From contig NC_081413.1 of assembly GCF_030272615.1 (NCBI RefSeq), forward strand, positions 187,330,669 to 187,394,668: a DNA stretch of 64,000 bases, read 5' to 3'. Each line of letters begins with the position of its first letter. Position 1 is the first letter of the stretch. The notes under the pieces were generated by a model. That model had not been told where the DNA came from. It saw only the letters and a program-made list of their open reading frames with translations, and made no database searches. The stretch comes from Cryptomeria japonica. Its lineage: Eukaryota; Streptophyta; Pinopsida; Cupressales; Cupressaceae. Shown one piece after another: positions 43,832 to 54,474 of the stretch. A program made the position numbers and the translations under genes.

Positions 43832-43836
43832 GGATG

Positions 43837-44001
43837 CGACTCCATAGGGGGAGCAACATAGTGGAGTATGGAAGCTTGTGCCTCCACTTTGGCATTGTTG
43901 TCAAAGGGGGAGAAGATATTTGATAATGTAGATACACTGGTCTATGATGTTTACAGTTGCAATGCTACACTTAGTATTGCCATCGATGCCAAAGGGGAGA
44001 T
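43837..44001 (+). other. C5 segment after pol with polypurine tract
   Basis: This is the continuation of C5 after X6: CGACTCCATAGGGGGAG, a TTGTCAAAGGGGGAG stretch, and a tract AAAGGGGAGAT (43991-44001) directly before the LTR. No gene. Confidence 0.8.
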
Positions 44002-45420
44002 TGTTGGCATATGATGAACCGACATGTTGATATGATGATAATGTATGTTGTCATTGATGTCAATAAGTACAAGTAAACTAGAATGTAGATTAAAAGAAGT
44101 TGGTGAACCGGTATGAAGAGATGTTGTGAACCGGTGTCAGGGTTTCACCAAGCATGACTATCGGTTGGTAGTGTCAGCTGTAGGGTTTCCGGTTTGACAA
44201 TCCAGCTTGTGCGATGTAACCGATGATACTTTGTGATGAGTTATCTAAGATATGAGAATGAGATTGAGGTGCCATGTCAGTTTTGTGCATGTGAAGGATT
44301 TCCTTGAGGATCTTGCATGTGAAGATCGATTGCATTAAATGTCTACCTTAGGAATGAACATTCTTCTTAACGGTATGAGAAGAAAGCGTGATGGGTTACT
44401 GATTCCCATGTGTGGCAAAGAATGGACGATGCAGATTGTCTTGTGATATGTTTGAAATTGTATTGCTCTATGCAAAGTGTTTGGACGGTCAGGATTGGAC
44501 TGCTTGTATTGTAAACCTAAGATGCTTAGGGTTTAGGGTTTATGCTACTGACCTAACTATTGTTTATAAGGTCTATGATGTTTGTTATTATAAGTTGTTG
44601 GCAAATATTGTGTGTGTGTATCTGATTGATGAGATACTTTTCAGACCAGTAACAAGAAAACTACAGAGTGTGATTGTAGAGTAGAGGAAATGAAAAGGAT
44701 TTGCCTTGGCATGTAGTGTTGTTATCAGATCAGAGTTTTACCTGTTGTCTTCTAACCATTTCAATAGTTGGAAAATCCCTTTATCGGGTAGCTTTAATAG
44801 GATTATTATAAATCCTTTAATCGAGTGACTCAAAATTATTGAGTTCTTTAAATCCTCTAGCAAGGTAACCTCTAACAGGGTTTCAACCTTTAACAGGGTA
44901 TATAGCCATCCCTTAACCAGGTGATCTTTAATAGGATCGGTTCCTAGCATAACCTTATTGTAAGGTATTTAACTGGACTAGGCTCCTAACAAAGTGAGCT
45001 TCAAAAGAGTTCAAAAACAAGCTTGTGGGTATTCATCCCCATCGTGGTTTTTCCCATTTGGGTTTCCACATGAAAAATCTGTGCGTCATGAGTTTTGCAT
45101 TTTTCATGTGATGATTATGTTTGAGTGATTATGCATGCAGAGTTATTAGGTTATGGTATTACTGGTATACCACATGCATATGTTTATGGGTGAAGTTGTT
45201 ATCAAGTATTGAATGTATTTGAAGTGTTCAAACTTATTAGTTTATGTTGTCTGAAGTTTTACTGTGTTTAACCGATATTTCCATGGTTAAGTTCAGTAAT
45301 GAAGACAACCAGTTGATATTGCTTTAACTTGATAAGTTGTTGAGAAAGTTTTTGTCTGTATTGATTCAGCCCCCCCTCTCAGTACTAGTTAGGGTATCTG
45401 CTATTCATCATTATTCATCA
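44002..45420 (+). repeat. C5 3' LTR (1419 bp)
   Basis: Aligns over its whole length with 29541-30955, with scattered substitutions and one insertion of about 16 bp near 45117. It is followed by CCTCC, the right half of the target duplication. Confidence 0.93.
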
Positions 45421-45999
45421 CCTCCCTATTAGGGTTCTAAAAAAAAAGAGGAATTGAAGTGCAATTTTGAAAAGGGTCAAACCTAATGGATAGGGACACC
45501 TTAGAAATCTGAATGTAACTGAAATTGGTTTGAAATTCACACAAAATCTAGTTAATTTTAAAAATTAGGGTTTGATGACCTAAACACTTAATTTTGAAAT
45601 TTGAATTTTGGGAAAAAGGGGGTGAAATTGGAAATTTGAATTGTGGGATTGAAGACAAATATGAGAATAATAAAAAATCTAAAAATTAAGTTGAAATCAA
45701 ATTTTTGCACAAGTTCAATATAATTTTTAAAAATTAGGGTTTTAACAAGTAACCTCTTAATTTTGTAAATTTTAATTGCAAATTGAACAAGACAATGAGA
45801 AAATTGAATTTGAAAAACAAATCAATTTTCAGATCTAAGACAACCACAAGCAATTTTTATAAATCAAAAGTTCAATTTTAAATTTAAAAACTAGGGTTTT
45901 TAATGAATTAACCATTAAGTTTACAGGAAGTTGAAACTTGTAAATGAAAAATGGAATGTTGTTCAAAGGATAGCATGCGAGATGTCGGGTTCACCAAAA
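45421..45999 (-). other. T2 leader, LTR-proximal part, with PBS
   Basis: AT-rich, no gene. Next to the 5' LTR the minus strand reads TGGTGAACCCGACATC (45996-45981), a PBS-like sequence starting with TGG a few bases after the LTR. The remainder resembles the leader of T1 (repeated AAAATTAGGGTTT blocks). Confidence 0.75.
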
Positions 46000-47226
46000 T
46001 GTAATGGTGGGAAAATGATGAGTGATAGATCAAGAGGAAAACTAACCCTTTCCCTCAAAGAGAGATGAGAGTTTCACTATTGATTATCCTTCAAGAACTT
46101 TTCACAATTACATTAGGGAGATAAGGGGTAATTCACTAGATCCAATCTCCACACAAAGATGATAGATTCAATTCTGAATGAATTAAGAATGTTATGATGA
46201 TCCCATTATTCCCTTTGTTTGATTTGAAATGGAAAGAAAATCAACTGAATTATGTAGTACAAAAGTGACAAAGAATTGATAATAACTTGAGATCTGAATA
46301 TGGGATGAAGCCGTGCACCTGGATTTGAAAGTAAAATGTTGAGATGAAGTCGCCCTGCAAATTTGATGAAAAGTTGTCTGGACCATGCCGGGAATGTACA
46401 CAGTCAAAAAAATTTGCGAAATGAAAAGGGTTTTTCTGCCTCTGTAAATGAAGCCCGAATCTGAAAGTACAGTTGCGCACTTGCAACCTACACACAGAAA
46501 AGAGGGAAATGTGTTGGGATTGGGGGCTTGTCTTTAGGTCAAACCCCAATTTTGGAATTAACCAAGTAATGAAAGAAAGCACTTGCAAGTAGATGTAAAT
46601 GAAAGAATGAATTATAAATCACCTCAAGGGAGGTTGTAGTGCAATGTTGATAGAAATTCTTGTATGGAATTGAATGTTGAAAGGGATCTCCTCTTCAATG
46701 GTTGAATCCTTGACTTGAATGCAACACCTAGCCTTGAAGGGAGACTTGAGAATGCTCAATGCTTAAAAATAATGCTTGAATGCTTGATCGCTTGAACATA
46801 TCCAACTTCGAGCTATCCAAACTTATGCAAATGAGAGGATGAATGCCTCTTTAATACAATTTTGAAGGATTTGAATTTCATCACGGGCCGACATCGGGGA
46901 GATTTCCTACTCACTGCACAACCCACAATGCTTGCACTAGAAAGGTCTTGCCCCAAAATAGGGCAAGGACAAGGGCATCACGACCCTTTCTTGGGTTGAA
47001 AAGGGTGCCATGCCCCTGTCCAAGGGGGGATAGGGGCACCGCACCCCTATCCTACCCCTATCTCCAGGGCAGAGTATGGACAGAGTAATGCAGAGGCCAA
47101 GGAAGAAGAAATTTTTACAATCCGAGTAATCTCTGGTCTTCCATCAGGCTAAAGGATTCAAGTTCACATGCGTGAGGACCCTAATGTAGTTGTAAATTGC
47201 TAGGGTCATAATTTTATGACACTACA
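46000..47226 (-). repeat. T2 5' LTR (1227 bp)
   Basis: Minus strand starts TGTAGTGTCATAAAATTATG (47226) and ends CCCACCATTACA (46000). Full-length match to 17231-18473. The family stem-loop is at about 46379-46408 and the minisatellite at 46950-47070. Confidence 0.92.
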
Positions 47227-47330
47227 GTTGTGATTCCTTCTTCTTGTTTCTTTGAGATCAAGTGATAGCACGCTTTAATATATCTCTAATATGGTTAATT
47301 ATTCTTCTTCTATTGGGGTTCTTGGGGGAG
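47227..47330 (-). pseudogene. G3 gag, N-terminal part (continues at 17230)
   Basis: Reading through the T2 insertion with one GTTGT removed gives a continuous frame (SQRNKKKESQ, then LESSMSHRLSN). This piece is basic. A TGA lies 30 bp upstream of the junction, and the true start is not certain. Confidence 0.6.
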
Positions 47331-49786
47331 TTGGTGGGTCAGGTCAAGCTTCGTTGTAAGTGATAAGAAACTTTGGAAACAAAGTGAGGTTAATCATTCC
47401 TCCACTATTAAGGCATTGGTTGAATGCCGCTTTCTAAATGTAAGCCCTACTTCGCAAAGGTTCTTTGTCAAATTCGTTGGTTTTTCTTTGGATATACAAC
47501 CACATATGACGCAAGAATGTGTGATGTGATGTAAAGATGTGACAGTTGATATAGAGAAATTTATTCCTTTTGATAAGTGTTTTAGAACTAGGTTGTCTCT
47601 TGTTCAACTTAGTCTTTTGATGAAGACTTCTTCTTCTTAAAATATGGGTAGAGGTCATACACAAATGATCAATGTTGATGTTGATGTTTGGATATGGATA
47701 CTTCATTTTGGAAACTCAAGTTTACTTGTGAAGTAGAAGTTTAGTTTGATTCACTTCTACAAAAAAGTGTGTCAAATGATATGAGTCAAGTTACGCAATC
47801 TAGAAACTTAATTTGCCAACTTGAGAACCTAACTAGGTATTGTTTTGATAGGATTCTTTGGATGGTGGAACCTTTGATCACTGTTTTGATACTCCTTAAT
47901 CTTGTTGGATGAAATCTGATTTCAAGCTAGTTGAAGATTTGAAAACTCTTTCTAAGAGTGCTTTGTTGGATTTAGAAATTTATCACTTATGATCCTTTTT
48001 TAAAGTTTCGTTGCTAGATTTTTCAAATGACCTAAAAGGGTATCCAAAATTGTTGCTGGAAATCTCACAAGGTGACTAGTTTGCTCTCTGTTTTTCATGA
48101 ATTTTGACCATGCGCTAGAACAGAGACCTAATGCGTTAAAGTATGTTCTCAAAGCACTACAAAAAGTACCAAATGCGCTATGATGCCTCTCAAATGTGCT
48201 ATTTTATATTGTTTGACAAAGCAATTGCTGAATAGGTTATGCACTAATATGTCCCTTTGACGCGTTGATGTTTGGTATACATGCGCTATAATATGCTTTT
48301 GATGCGCAAGGCTGATGCTTTTATGCGGTAGAGTGATGTTGACAAGCGCTATTTGAATTCTTACTAGTGTGATAATGACTATGCGCTAATGTGAGTGATG
48401 AAAGCACTAACTATTGATTGGAATGTGCTATTGAATGGTTGAGATGCGCTAGGATGTTGCTCCTACGCACTAATTGTCCTAATAATTTTTTTTTTTGATG
48501 TTCTTGTTGTGATGTTGAGAAATAAATTTTGTGACTTGATGGATAATTTTTTGAAAATGTCTTGAAAACATAACAGATAGAAGTGATAACAACTTGTCTA
48601 TGCTAAACAAATAGTGTATGTTTTTTTGAGGATGTTTTCAAATCCTCGATGTTTTCACTGGTTTGGATTACAAAAAGACAGATCAAGCAGACTCTTTATT
48701 TAAGGGTCATTGACAATACCATAGCCCACTAGTCTCGATACTCTATTAGCTCAAATAACCTTGTCATCCCCTAGAGGGCGCCTGTTTTTTTGCCTTTTGC
48801 CATAAATTAACCCAAAGTGAATTGTTTCACAATTGGGTAGTTATCTTGGGAGATATATGGTGAGTGATCTTGGCGGCAGATTCTTCCCCACCTTGCACTA
48901 TGATATTGTCAGTGTTTGGTAACTAACTCAGCTCAAAGTTTCTAATTCTATGGTTTTTAATCAGGCTTCCGTTCGGTCCAGTGATAAACTCCCTCGAGAG
49001 GCTTCCCAACCTTTAGAACAAAGCCTTTACGTATCTTAAAGATACTGGGGGAAGACTAATCACTGAGCAAAATTGTTGGAGGGGATTTGCATCAGCCTCC
49101 ACATTTGATTATAGTGGGTTGGAATAGTTGGTGATAAAGTCATTTCCCACTTAGGTCGTTCCCCTCTCTCCAGCCTTAATGATGCCCTAAGGGCAACTCG
49201 GGAGGGCAGGCCTTCTAAATGATTTAATTGTTTGAAATAAAAGAAAGCACAAAAGAGTGGTTTGGTTTTTTGGTCACCCAATTAAGGGGAGAGCATATAC
49301 CTACCACTTTTGAGACAAGGCAAACAATATTCTTTTTATCCTTCAAAAATAATGATTAACTAAGACCTATTTGGATATGTTGCTTCAACAAGCATGGTGT
49401 TCTTTTAGTCCCACAAAGCAATTTGTTTGTTTAATCTAAGAAATGAAATCCTGGTCAACTTAAAATAATGCACATTGCTTTGAGATGGAAATTTCTTTGC
49501 AAAACGAAATGTGGATTGTTCTTTTTAATATTTCAAACAAGTATTGATTGTGAATTTTAACCTTTGCAAGAAGATAAAACCTTGAAATGTAATCAGCTTT
49601 GAAAACCAGTAAGCAAAAATTCATACAACAATTCACAGTGTCGTACAACACTCTTTACCCCTTCGTATGAGAGCAAAAAGTATGTCATACAAGATGTAAA
49701 GGCTACTTGTACAAGATTTTGATTCCACTTTGGCCAAAAATGTGTTTGATGATGCTAAGAGGCCAAAAATGAGATTTTCGACTCCA
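47331..49786 (-). other. G3 untranslated leader
   Basis: No gene is supported in these 2.4 kb. The part 48540-49786 aligns with about 61560-62675 of G4. A phased motif array occupies 48110-48475. The PBS is at 49787-49798. Confidence 0.65.
48110..48475. repeat. Phased ATGCGCTA array in G3 leader
   Basis: About 16 occurrences of ATGCGCTA or one-base variants (ATGCACTA, ATGTGCTA, AAGCACTA) lie in 365 bp, roughly every 23 bp. The sequence between them is not repeated. G4 has a different motif with the same spacing at the equivalent place (61148-61485). Confidence 0.8.
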
Positions 49787-49798
49787 CCATGGGCGCCA
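49787..49798 (-). other. G3 primer binding site
   Basis: TGGCGCCCATGG on the minus strand, three bases after the LTR end. G4 has TGGCACCCACCGTGG at 62693-62679. The tRNA is not assigned. Confidence 0.65.
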
Positions 49799-49801
49799 AA
49801 A

Positions 49802-50925
49802 TGTCATGCTCTGTGAAGTGTGATACCTGCAGTTGCAACACAAAACACTTAATAGATCATTACAAGCATGGTTATTGAATTCAAATTAAAATGAAAGATA
49901 AAACCATGAAAAAGTGACCTATCGCCTCCCAAGAGATGCAGGTGTGGATTTGCTCTCAGATCTGGATAAGCAATCCCAGTGACTTGACTACACCTAGATG
50001 GAGGATTTACAATTATATGATAATATACAAGCTAGATGATATTTATTAAGTTAGATAAAAGATCCAAGAGACTAATTAAGCTAATGATATGCATGATTAA
50101 GCTACAAAATGAGATTGATAAAAGATTGAGCTAAGATGCAATTGCCTATAATAACAATGCTCAAATGATAAACTAAGATGCAAATGTCTATAATAACAAT
50201 GCCTAAAATGAAATGAGATTGGATCCTTATTGCTCCAAGATGGGGGATATTTATAGGATTTCCAAGGCCAAGGGTGAGGTGGTAGGAATCAATGGTCAAG
50301 ATTGAGTCTGAAGATATCAAGGGCAAAATTGGAGGAGGTTAGATAAGAGGTTGTTGGAGGAGACACTTGTCATCTCTATGGTGAAAAGTGTTAAGGAGCT
50401 TTGGTCATAAAAGGGCAAGTATCCAAGAGAGGAGACATGTGGCCAAAGTGCCATGTGTCTCAAGAATAAAATACCCACACCATAGGAGGTTAGGATAAGG
50501 AGGTTATAATGTGCAAGATAGGATAGGGTTAGTTAAAACCTAGGTTAGGTGGAATGGGCGAGGTAAGAGGGATGGTTAGGTTAGGTGGTTAGAAGTTAGG
50601 AGGCATGTGGGTAATTTGAATTTAAAAATTTAAATAATAGGAAAAGACTAATTAATTCTCAACAACTCATAAATTGATTTGTTTTAATTAATTAGAGGAT
50701 TAGAATAATTGAATTAAAGTGGGGGGAGGATTAATTAATTTGAATTAATTAATCAAAGGGGACTATGGAAATGAACCTATTAAATAAATCCTTAGATTTA
50801 TTAATAAGTAGATGAAAGAGAGAATTTAATCAAATTGCTAATGAATTCAATTAAATTAGGAAGGGGGATTAATTAATAATTCCTTATTTAATTAATTATC
50901 TTCAGACTATTTTTAGGTGTATACA
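49802..50925 (-). repeat. LTR shared by G3 (as 5' LTR) and G4 (as 3' LTR), 1124 bp
   Basis: Minus strand starts TGTATACACCTAAAAATAG and ends CACAGAGCATGACA. It matches 62698-63782 closely. On one side lies a G4 polypurine tract (50942-50926), on the other a G3 PBS (49798-49787), so one LTR serves two elements. A TATA box (TATAAATA, minus) is at 50255-50248. Confidence 0.9.
50248..50255 (-). promoter_or_regulatory. Putative TATA box of the shared LTR
   Basis: CCTATAAATATCCCCC on the minus strand; identical in the G4 5' LTR at 63151-63144. Confidence 0.6.
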
Positions 50926-52689
50926 TTTTGCCCCTCTTTGAAGAGAAGTGTGATGACACGTTGATTCAAAGTATAATATCATTTTAGTTTGATAGGATGT
51001 CCCAACCATTGGTTGATAAATTGCGGTATGATGATGCCCCCTCGGGAGATCAATTGAGATAATTGTCCTTTGGAGTTTTCAAATCTTTGCAAAATTGATA
51101 TCCCGATTAGAAATGATTTGATTTCTGCAACTGTGGTTGATGAAAATGTGAGTTCTACGATTATCTTGATTGATTAGATTGATAAGATCGAGATTTAGTC
51201 TGGTTTCAAGAATGATACCTCCTATATAAGACAAAGGTGATCAAAGCGTCTAGTTTCAGGAATGATATATCTTGTATAAGACATGATCAAAATGTCTAGT
51301 TTCAGGAAAGATACATCCTGTATAAGACATGATAGGATCGATTTATATGTGATTGATTGATAAAATTTGTAAGAATGATTGGATATAAAACCGACAGTTT
51401 GTTGATATCAAGTTGCAGGAAGATTCAGATATGTTGATGTTGGTTCTGTTGGAAGGGTAGCATAAGATTTTTGCTAGGTCGATAATATTTGGAGAGAGAT
51501 GAGTCATCATTTTGATTGCGTATACATTCGTGATGATGCCTTGATGATTCCTGTGATAAATTTAACCTTGGATAAAATGAGAATGCGGGATCCCATGCAA
51601 GAATGAAATGCAAGCTAAATGCAAATGCCAATGGATTAGTCACTGGGTTATTGTGTTTTGTCATCATTGAGCTTTTTAAAATATGGGAAGTGAATGCAAA
51701 CATCAATGGTATAATTAAACCATGATGACCTGAGCACGAATTTCTTGGATTTTGATATGGCAAGTTAGCACAAGCATCAAGGTATAATTGAACCAAGATG
51801 ACCCGAGTGTTGATTGCGTAAAACAAGCAGTATTAACCATTTCAATATGCAAATCGAAAATGTCTTCAATGATACTCTGATGATCATGTCCTGAGACAAA
51901 TTTGCACATATTAATGATTAATTTATAGACAACAGACATGAAAAATATCATGTTCCTTCCTTGTTCCTCTAGTCAGAGACATCTTGGAATTACTCAGAAA
52001 TCATGATAGCGAAAATCAAGATAGAAAAGGTTGGATAAGCATGCTAAAATCATTATCCAAAAAGATATTGTCTACTGAAAAGTGTGTGTATGTGCTTAGA
52101 CTAGTTTTGTGATAGCTTGATGGTTGATAACTTGATCTCGTGTTCAATGTTGGATGTGTCTCAGTTTTTGCTTGATAAGGGTTGCCTAACTATTATTCTT
52201 ACCTGTTTAATTAAGCTCAAAATGATCAAAAACTTTGCCCCCAACTAGGTGTAGGATTTTGCCCCAAGCCTAGAAACAAATTTATTATGATATACCCAAG
52301 GATCCAAACCATGGCGAGGAGCCACCTGAGAGGCCTACATATGTACAAGGCTTTATTATGAATATGAACAACGCTGAATGAATGCAAGCAGAAGGATGCA
52401 TGAACTAATAGATGGAAGAGTTAGTGGACAGATAGCGCATGTTTGCCAAGTTTTCACCATCTGTTTTTATTGCACTTTTTCTCATATTTGATTTTTTTTT
52501 GCTTTTTTACTTTTTTTGCTTTTTCTGCTTTTTCACTGTTTTTTATTTTTCTGCTTTTTTACTATTTTTTATTTTTTTGCTTTTTCACTGTTTTTTTATT
52601 TTTCTTCTTTTTCACCGGTTTTTGATTTTTCTGCTTTTTTACTATTTTTGGGTTTTTCTTCTTTTTCACTGTTTTGGGATTTTTTCACT
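50926..52689 (-). other. G4 3' untranslated region with polypurine tract
   Basis: No gene. The tract TTCAAAGAGGGGCAAAA (50942-50926, minus) abuts the LTR. A short segment near 51200-51340 repeats three times (AGTTTCAGGAATGATA-like). About 51665-51960 aligns with the G3 3' UTR. A T-rich block at 52491-52690 lies next to the end of pol. Confidence 0.7.
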
Positions 52690-52690
52690 T
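52491..52690. repeat. T-rich imperfect tandem repeat after G4 pol
   Basis: Roughly ten units of the type TTTTTCTGCTTTTTTACTAT fill 200 bp. Phe-rich plus-strand ORFs across it are artefacts. G3 has a shorter T-rich tract at the same place (9815-9895). Confidence 0.85.
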
Positions 52691-52994
52691 TTTCAAACAT
52701 TAAATTTCTTCAAATGCATGCTATTGATGGGTTCATCGAGCTAATCTTTGTCCTGTGTTGATAGCTGATATGCTTCTGACCCAAATACTGGTTTGACCAC
52801 AAATAGACCTAACCAGTTTGGTTCAAACTTTCCTTTCTTTTCTCGATCTGCTTGGTTGCGTGGATTTTCCTTTAGTACTAGTGCCCCAACTTGAAAGACT
52901 CATGGTTTGACCCTGTGATTATAACTTTGACACATTCTTTGCTGATATACCTTTAAATAATCAAAGGCATTTTGTCTTCGTTCATGGATCAATT
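52691..52994 (-). pseudogene. G4 integrase C-terminal domain
   Basis: Minus-strand frames give VFQVGALVLKENPRNQ, KKGKFEPNWLGLFVV and a final SMHLKKF block, the GPY/F-type end of gypsy integrases with GPY changed to GLF. Stops and a frameshift separate it from the core. Confidence 0.7.
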
Positions 52995-54104
52995 CTAACT
53001 CCTACAATCTAGATACTCGTTGTTCTGGATTAATTGAATATGCCAGTCTCTTCTAGCATCATTTACTGTCTTTTTGAGGATTTTCATAATAGTTTTGTTT
53101 GATGCTTCTTCTTTCCCATTCCCTTGTGGATAGTAGGGTGTGGAAAATCTACGTTGGATCTTGAATTTCTCACATAGTTCTTGTACATCCTGATTCTTGA
53201 ATGGTCTCCCATTATCAGTGATAATGTTTATGGGTATTCCATAGCGACAGATGATGTAGTTCAAGATAAATGTAGCAATTTGTTTTCTTGTGATATTTGT
53301 GAGAGGTACTACCTCAATCCATTTCATGAAATATTCTGTAGCTACAAGGATGAATTTGTGACCATTGGATGAAGAAGGATTTATCTTTCCTACTATATCA
53401 AGACCACATTGGCAGAAAGGCCAAGATGTTGCCAAAGCATGAAGTTCTTGTGTTGGTGCAAAAATCAAATTCCTATGGATCTGACATTGTTTGCATGTTA
53501 TAGCTATCTGAAAAGAATCTCGTTCCATAGTTGGCCAATAATAGCCCAAGCGTATGAGTTTTTTCGAAAGGGTAAGACCAATTGAATGAGTGCCACAAAT
53601 GTCGTTATGGAATTCATGTAAGGCCTTCTCAGATTCTTCTTGTTCGAGACATCTTAAAAGAGTACCATCTAGACCTTGTTTAAATAGGGTATCCACGACA
53701 AGAGTAAAATGGGAGGATTGGCAAATAAAGTTTCTTTTTTGGTTCTTTGATAAGTCAGGAGAGAGGATATTATCTTTCAGGTATGTGTAAGTTTGGCCAT
53801 AGCAAGAGGAATCATGTCCAACAAGGTGACAAATAATTTGGGAATCAGGACAATTATGAGCAGGGTAAAACAACTCTTCTACCAGGAATTCATAATGCTG
53901 TTGATTTTCCTGTGTCTGAAGTAGAGAAGCAAGTGCAGCCATGGTGTCTGCTGCTTTGTTCTCATTCCTTAGAATCTGCTGAAAAGTTATTTCTACAAAG
54001 TATTTCTTGATATAATCAACCATCTTTTTGTAAGGCATTAATTTTTTTGTCCTTTGTTTGATAATCGTCATTAATTTGATTAATAACGAGCAGAGAGTCT
54101 CCAA
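52995..54104 (-). CDS. G4 second RNase H end plus integrase (369 codons)
   Basis: Residues about 20-70 are the C-terminal part of the second RNase H (NENKAADTMAALASL). The HHCC zinc domain is at about 160-215 (EFHNDICGTH, then CKQCQIH). The catalytic core has D in GLDIVGKINP, D in NIITDNGRPF and E in YYPQGNGKEEASNK, so DDE is intact. It is the longest open stretch in G4. The ATG is internal to the polyprotein. The frame ends before the C-terminal domain. Confidence 0.88.
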   Translation of the reverse strand: METLCSLLIKLMTIIKQRTKKLMPYKKMVDYIKKYFVEITFQQILRNENKAADTMAALASLLQTQENQQHYEFLVEELFYPAHNCPDSQIICHLVGHDSSCYGQTYTYLKDNILSPDLSKNQKRNFICQSSHFTLVVDTLFKQGLDGTLLRCLEQEESEKALHEFHNDICGTHSIGLTLSKKLIRLGYYWPTMERDSFQIAITCKQCQIHRNLIFAPTQELHALATSWPFCQCGLDIVGKINPSSSNGHKFILVATEYFMKWIEVVPLTNITRKQIATFILNYIICRYGIPINIITDNGRPFKNQDVQELCEKFKIQRRFSTPYYPQGNGKEEASNKTIMKILKKTVNDARRDWHIQLIQNNEYLDCRS

Positions 54105-54114
54105 AGACTTGAAG

Positions 54115-54456
54115 TTATGTAGTGTTCCATTCTATAGCCATTTTGATGCCTATAACCAAAGCTTCATATTCTACTGTATTATTGGTGCATGTAAAGCTTA
54201 ATTTGTATGCTTTTGGAATTGTATGACCTTGTGGTGTGATGAATAGAATACTTACTCCTGATCCATGTTGTGTATATGAACCATCAAGGTATAATTGCCA
54301 TGTTTTTGTGGTGACCGTTAGGATATCAGCATCGAGAAATTCAATCTGCAAAGGACGATTATCATGAAGCGGTGCCTCAGCTAGTTGGTCCGCAATGACT
54401 TGCCCCTTTATAGTTTTTCTATCTACATATTCAATATCAAACTCACTTAGGATCAT
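54115..54456 (-). CDS. G4 second RNase H, N-terminal part (113 codons)
   Basis: QLYLDGSYTQHGSGVS contains the first catalytic Asp, and NNTVEYEALVIGIKMA the Glu. The upstream end (FDIEYVDRKTIKGQVIADQLAEAP) is the connection from the first RNase H. A frameshift near 54110 separates it from its C-terminus. Confidence 0.85.
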   Translation of the reverse strand: MILSEFDIEYVDRKTIKGQVIADQLAEAPLHDNRPLQIEFLDADILTVTTKTWQLYLDGSYTQHGSGVSILFITPQGHTIPKAYKLSFTCTNNTVEYEALVIGIKMAIEWNTT

Positions 54457-54474
54457 GATCCATTTTAATAGTCA

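Larger units (their letters stand above)
29531..45420 (+). mobile_element. C5: Ty1/copia element, interrupted by X6, TSD CCTCC
   Basis: LTRs at 29541-30955 and 44002-45420 start TGTTGGCATATGATG and end TTCATCATTATTCATCA. The domain order gag, protease, integrase, RT, RNase H is that of copia. CCTCC occurs at 29526-29530 and 45421-45425. The ten bases between the left CCTCC and the LTR (TATTGGATAT) look like an imperfect copy of the LTR start TGTTGGCATAT, so the 5' LTR end seems to have duplicated. X6 splits the element just after the RNase H. Confidence 0.9.
17231..47226 (-). mobile_element. T2: second gag-only TR-GAG element, carrying B7, S8, C5 and X6
   Basis: LTRs at 46000-47226 (5') and 17231-18473 (3') are flanked by a perfect GTTGT duplication (47227-47231 and 17226-17230). 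Once nested insertions are removed, the element is LTR, PBS, leader, gag, 3' UTR, polypurine tract, LTR, with no pol. Inserts are B7 (19851-25750), S8 (26551-26979) and C5 (about 29531-45420, itself carrying X6). The order and sequence match T1. Confidence 0.9.
8812..50925 (-). mobile_element. G3: Ty3/gypsy (Tat-like) element, interrupted by T2, 3' LTR not found
   Basis: The minus strand carries, in order, an LTR (50925-49802), PBS, leader, gag, zinc knuckle, protease, G-patch-like linker, RT, RNase H, second RNase H and integrase, ending near 9.9 kb. T2 (17231-47226) sits inside the gag with a perfect GTTGT duplication, and the gag reading frame resumes on the other side. The 3' UTR is recognisable to about 8.8 kb by alignment with 51540-51950 of G4. 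No 3' LTR is found further left, so this end is truncated or rearranged. The second RNase H places it in the Tat clade (established knowledge). Confidence 0.75.

Noticed and set aside
52439-52761. Three overlapping Phe-rich plus-strand ORFs, membrane-protein-like
   Set aside because: All come from the T-rich tandem block and lie antisense to G4; low-complexity artefact.
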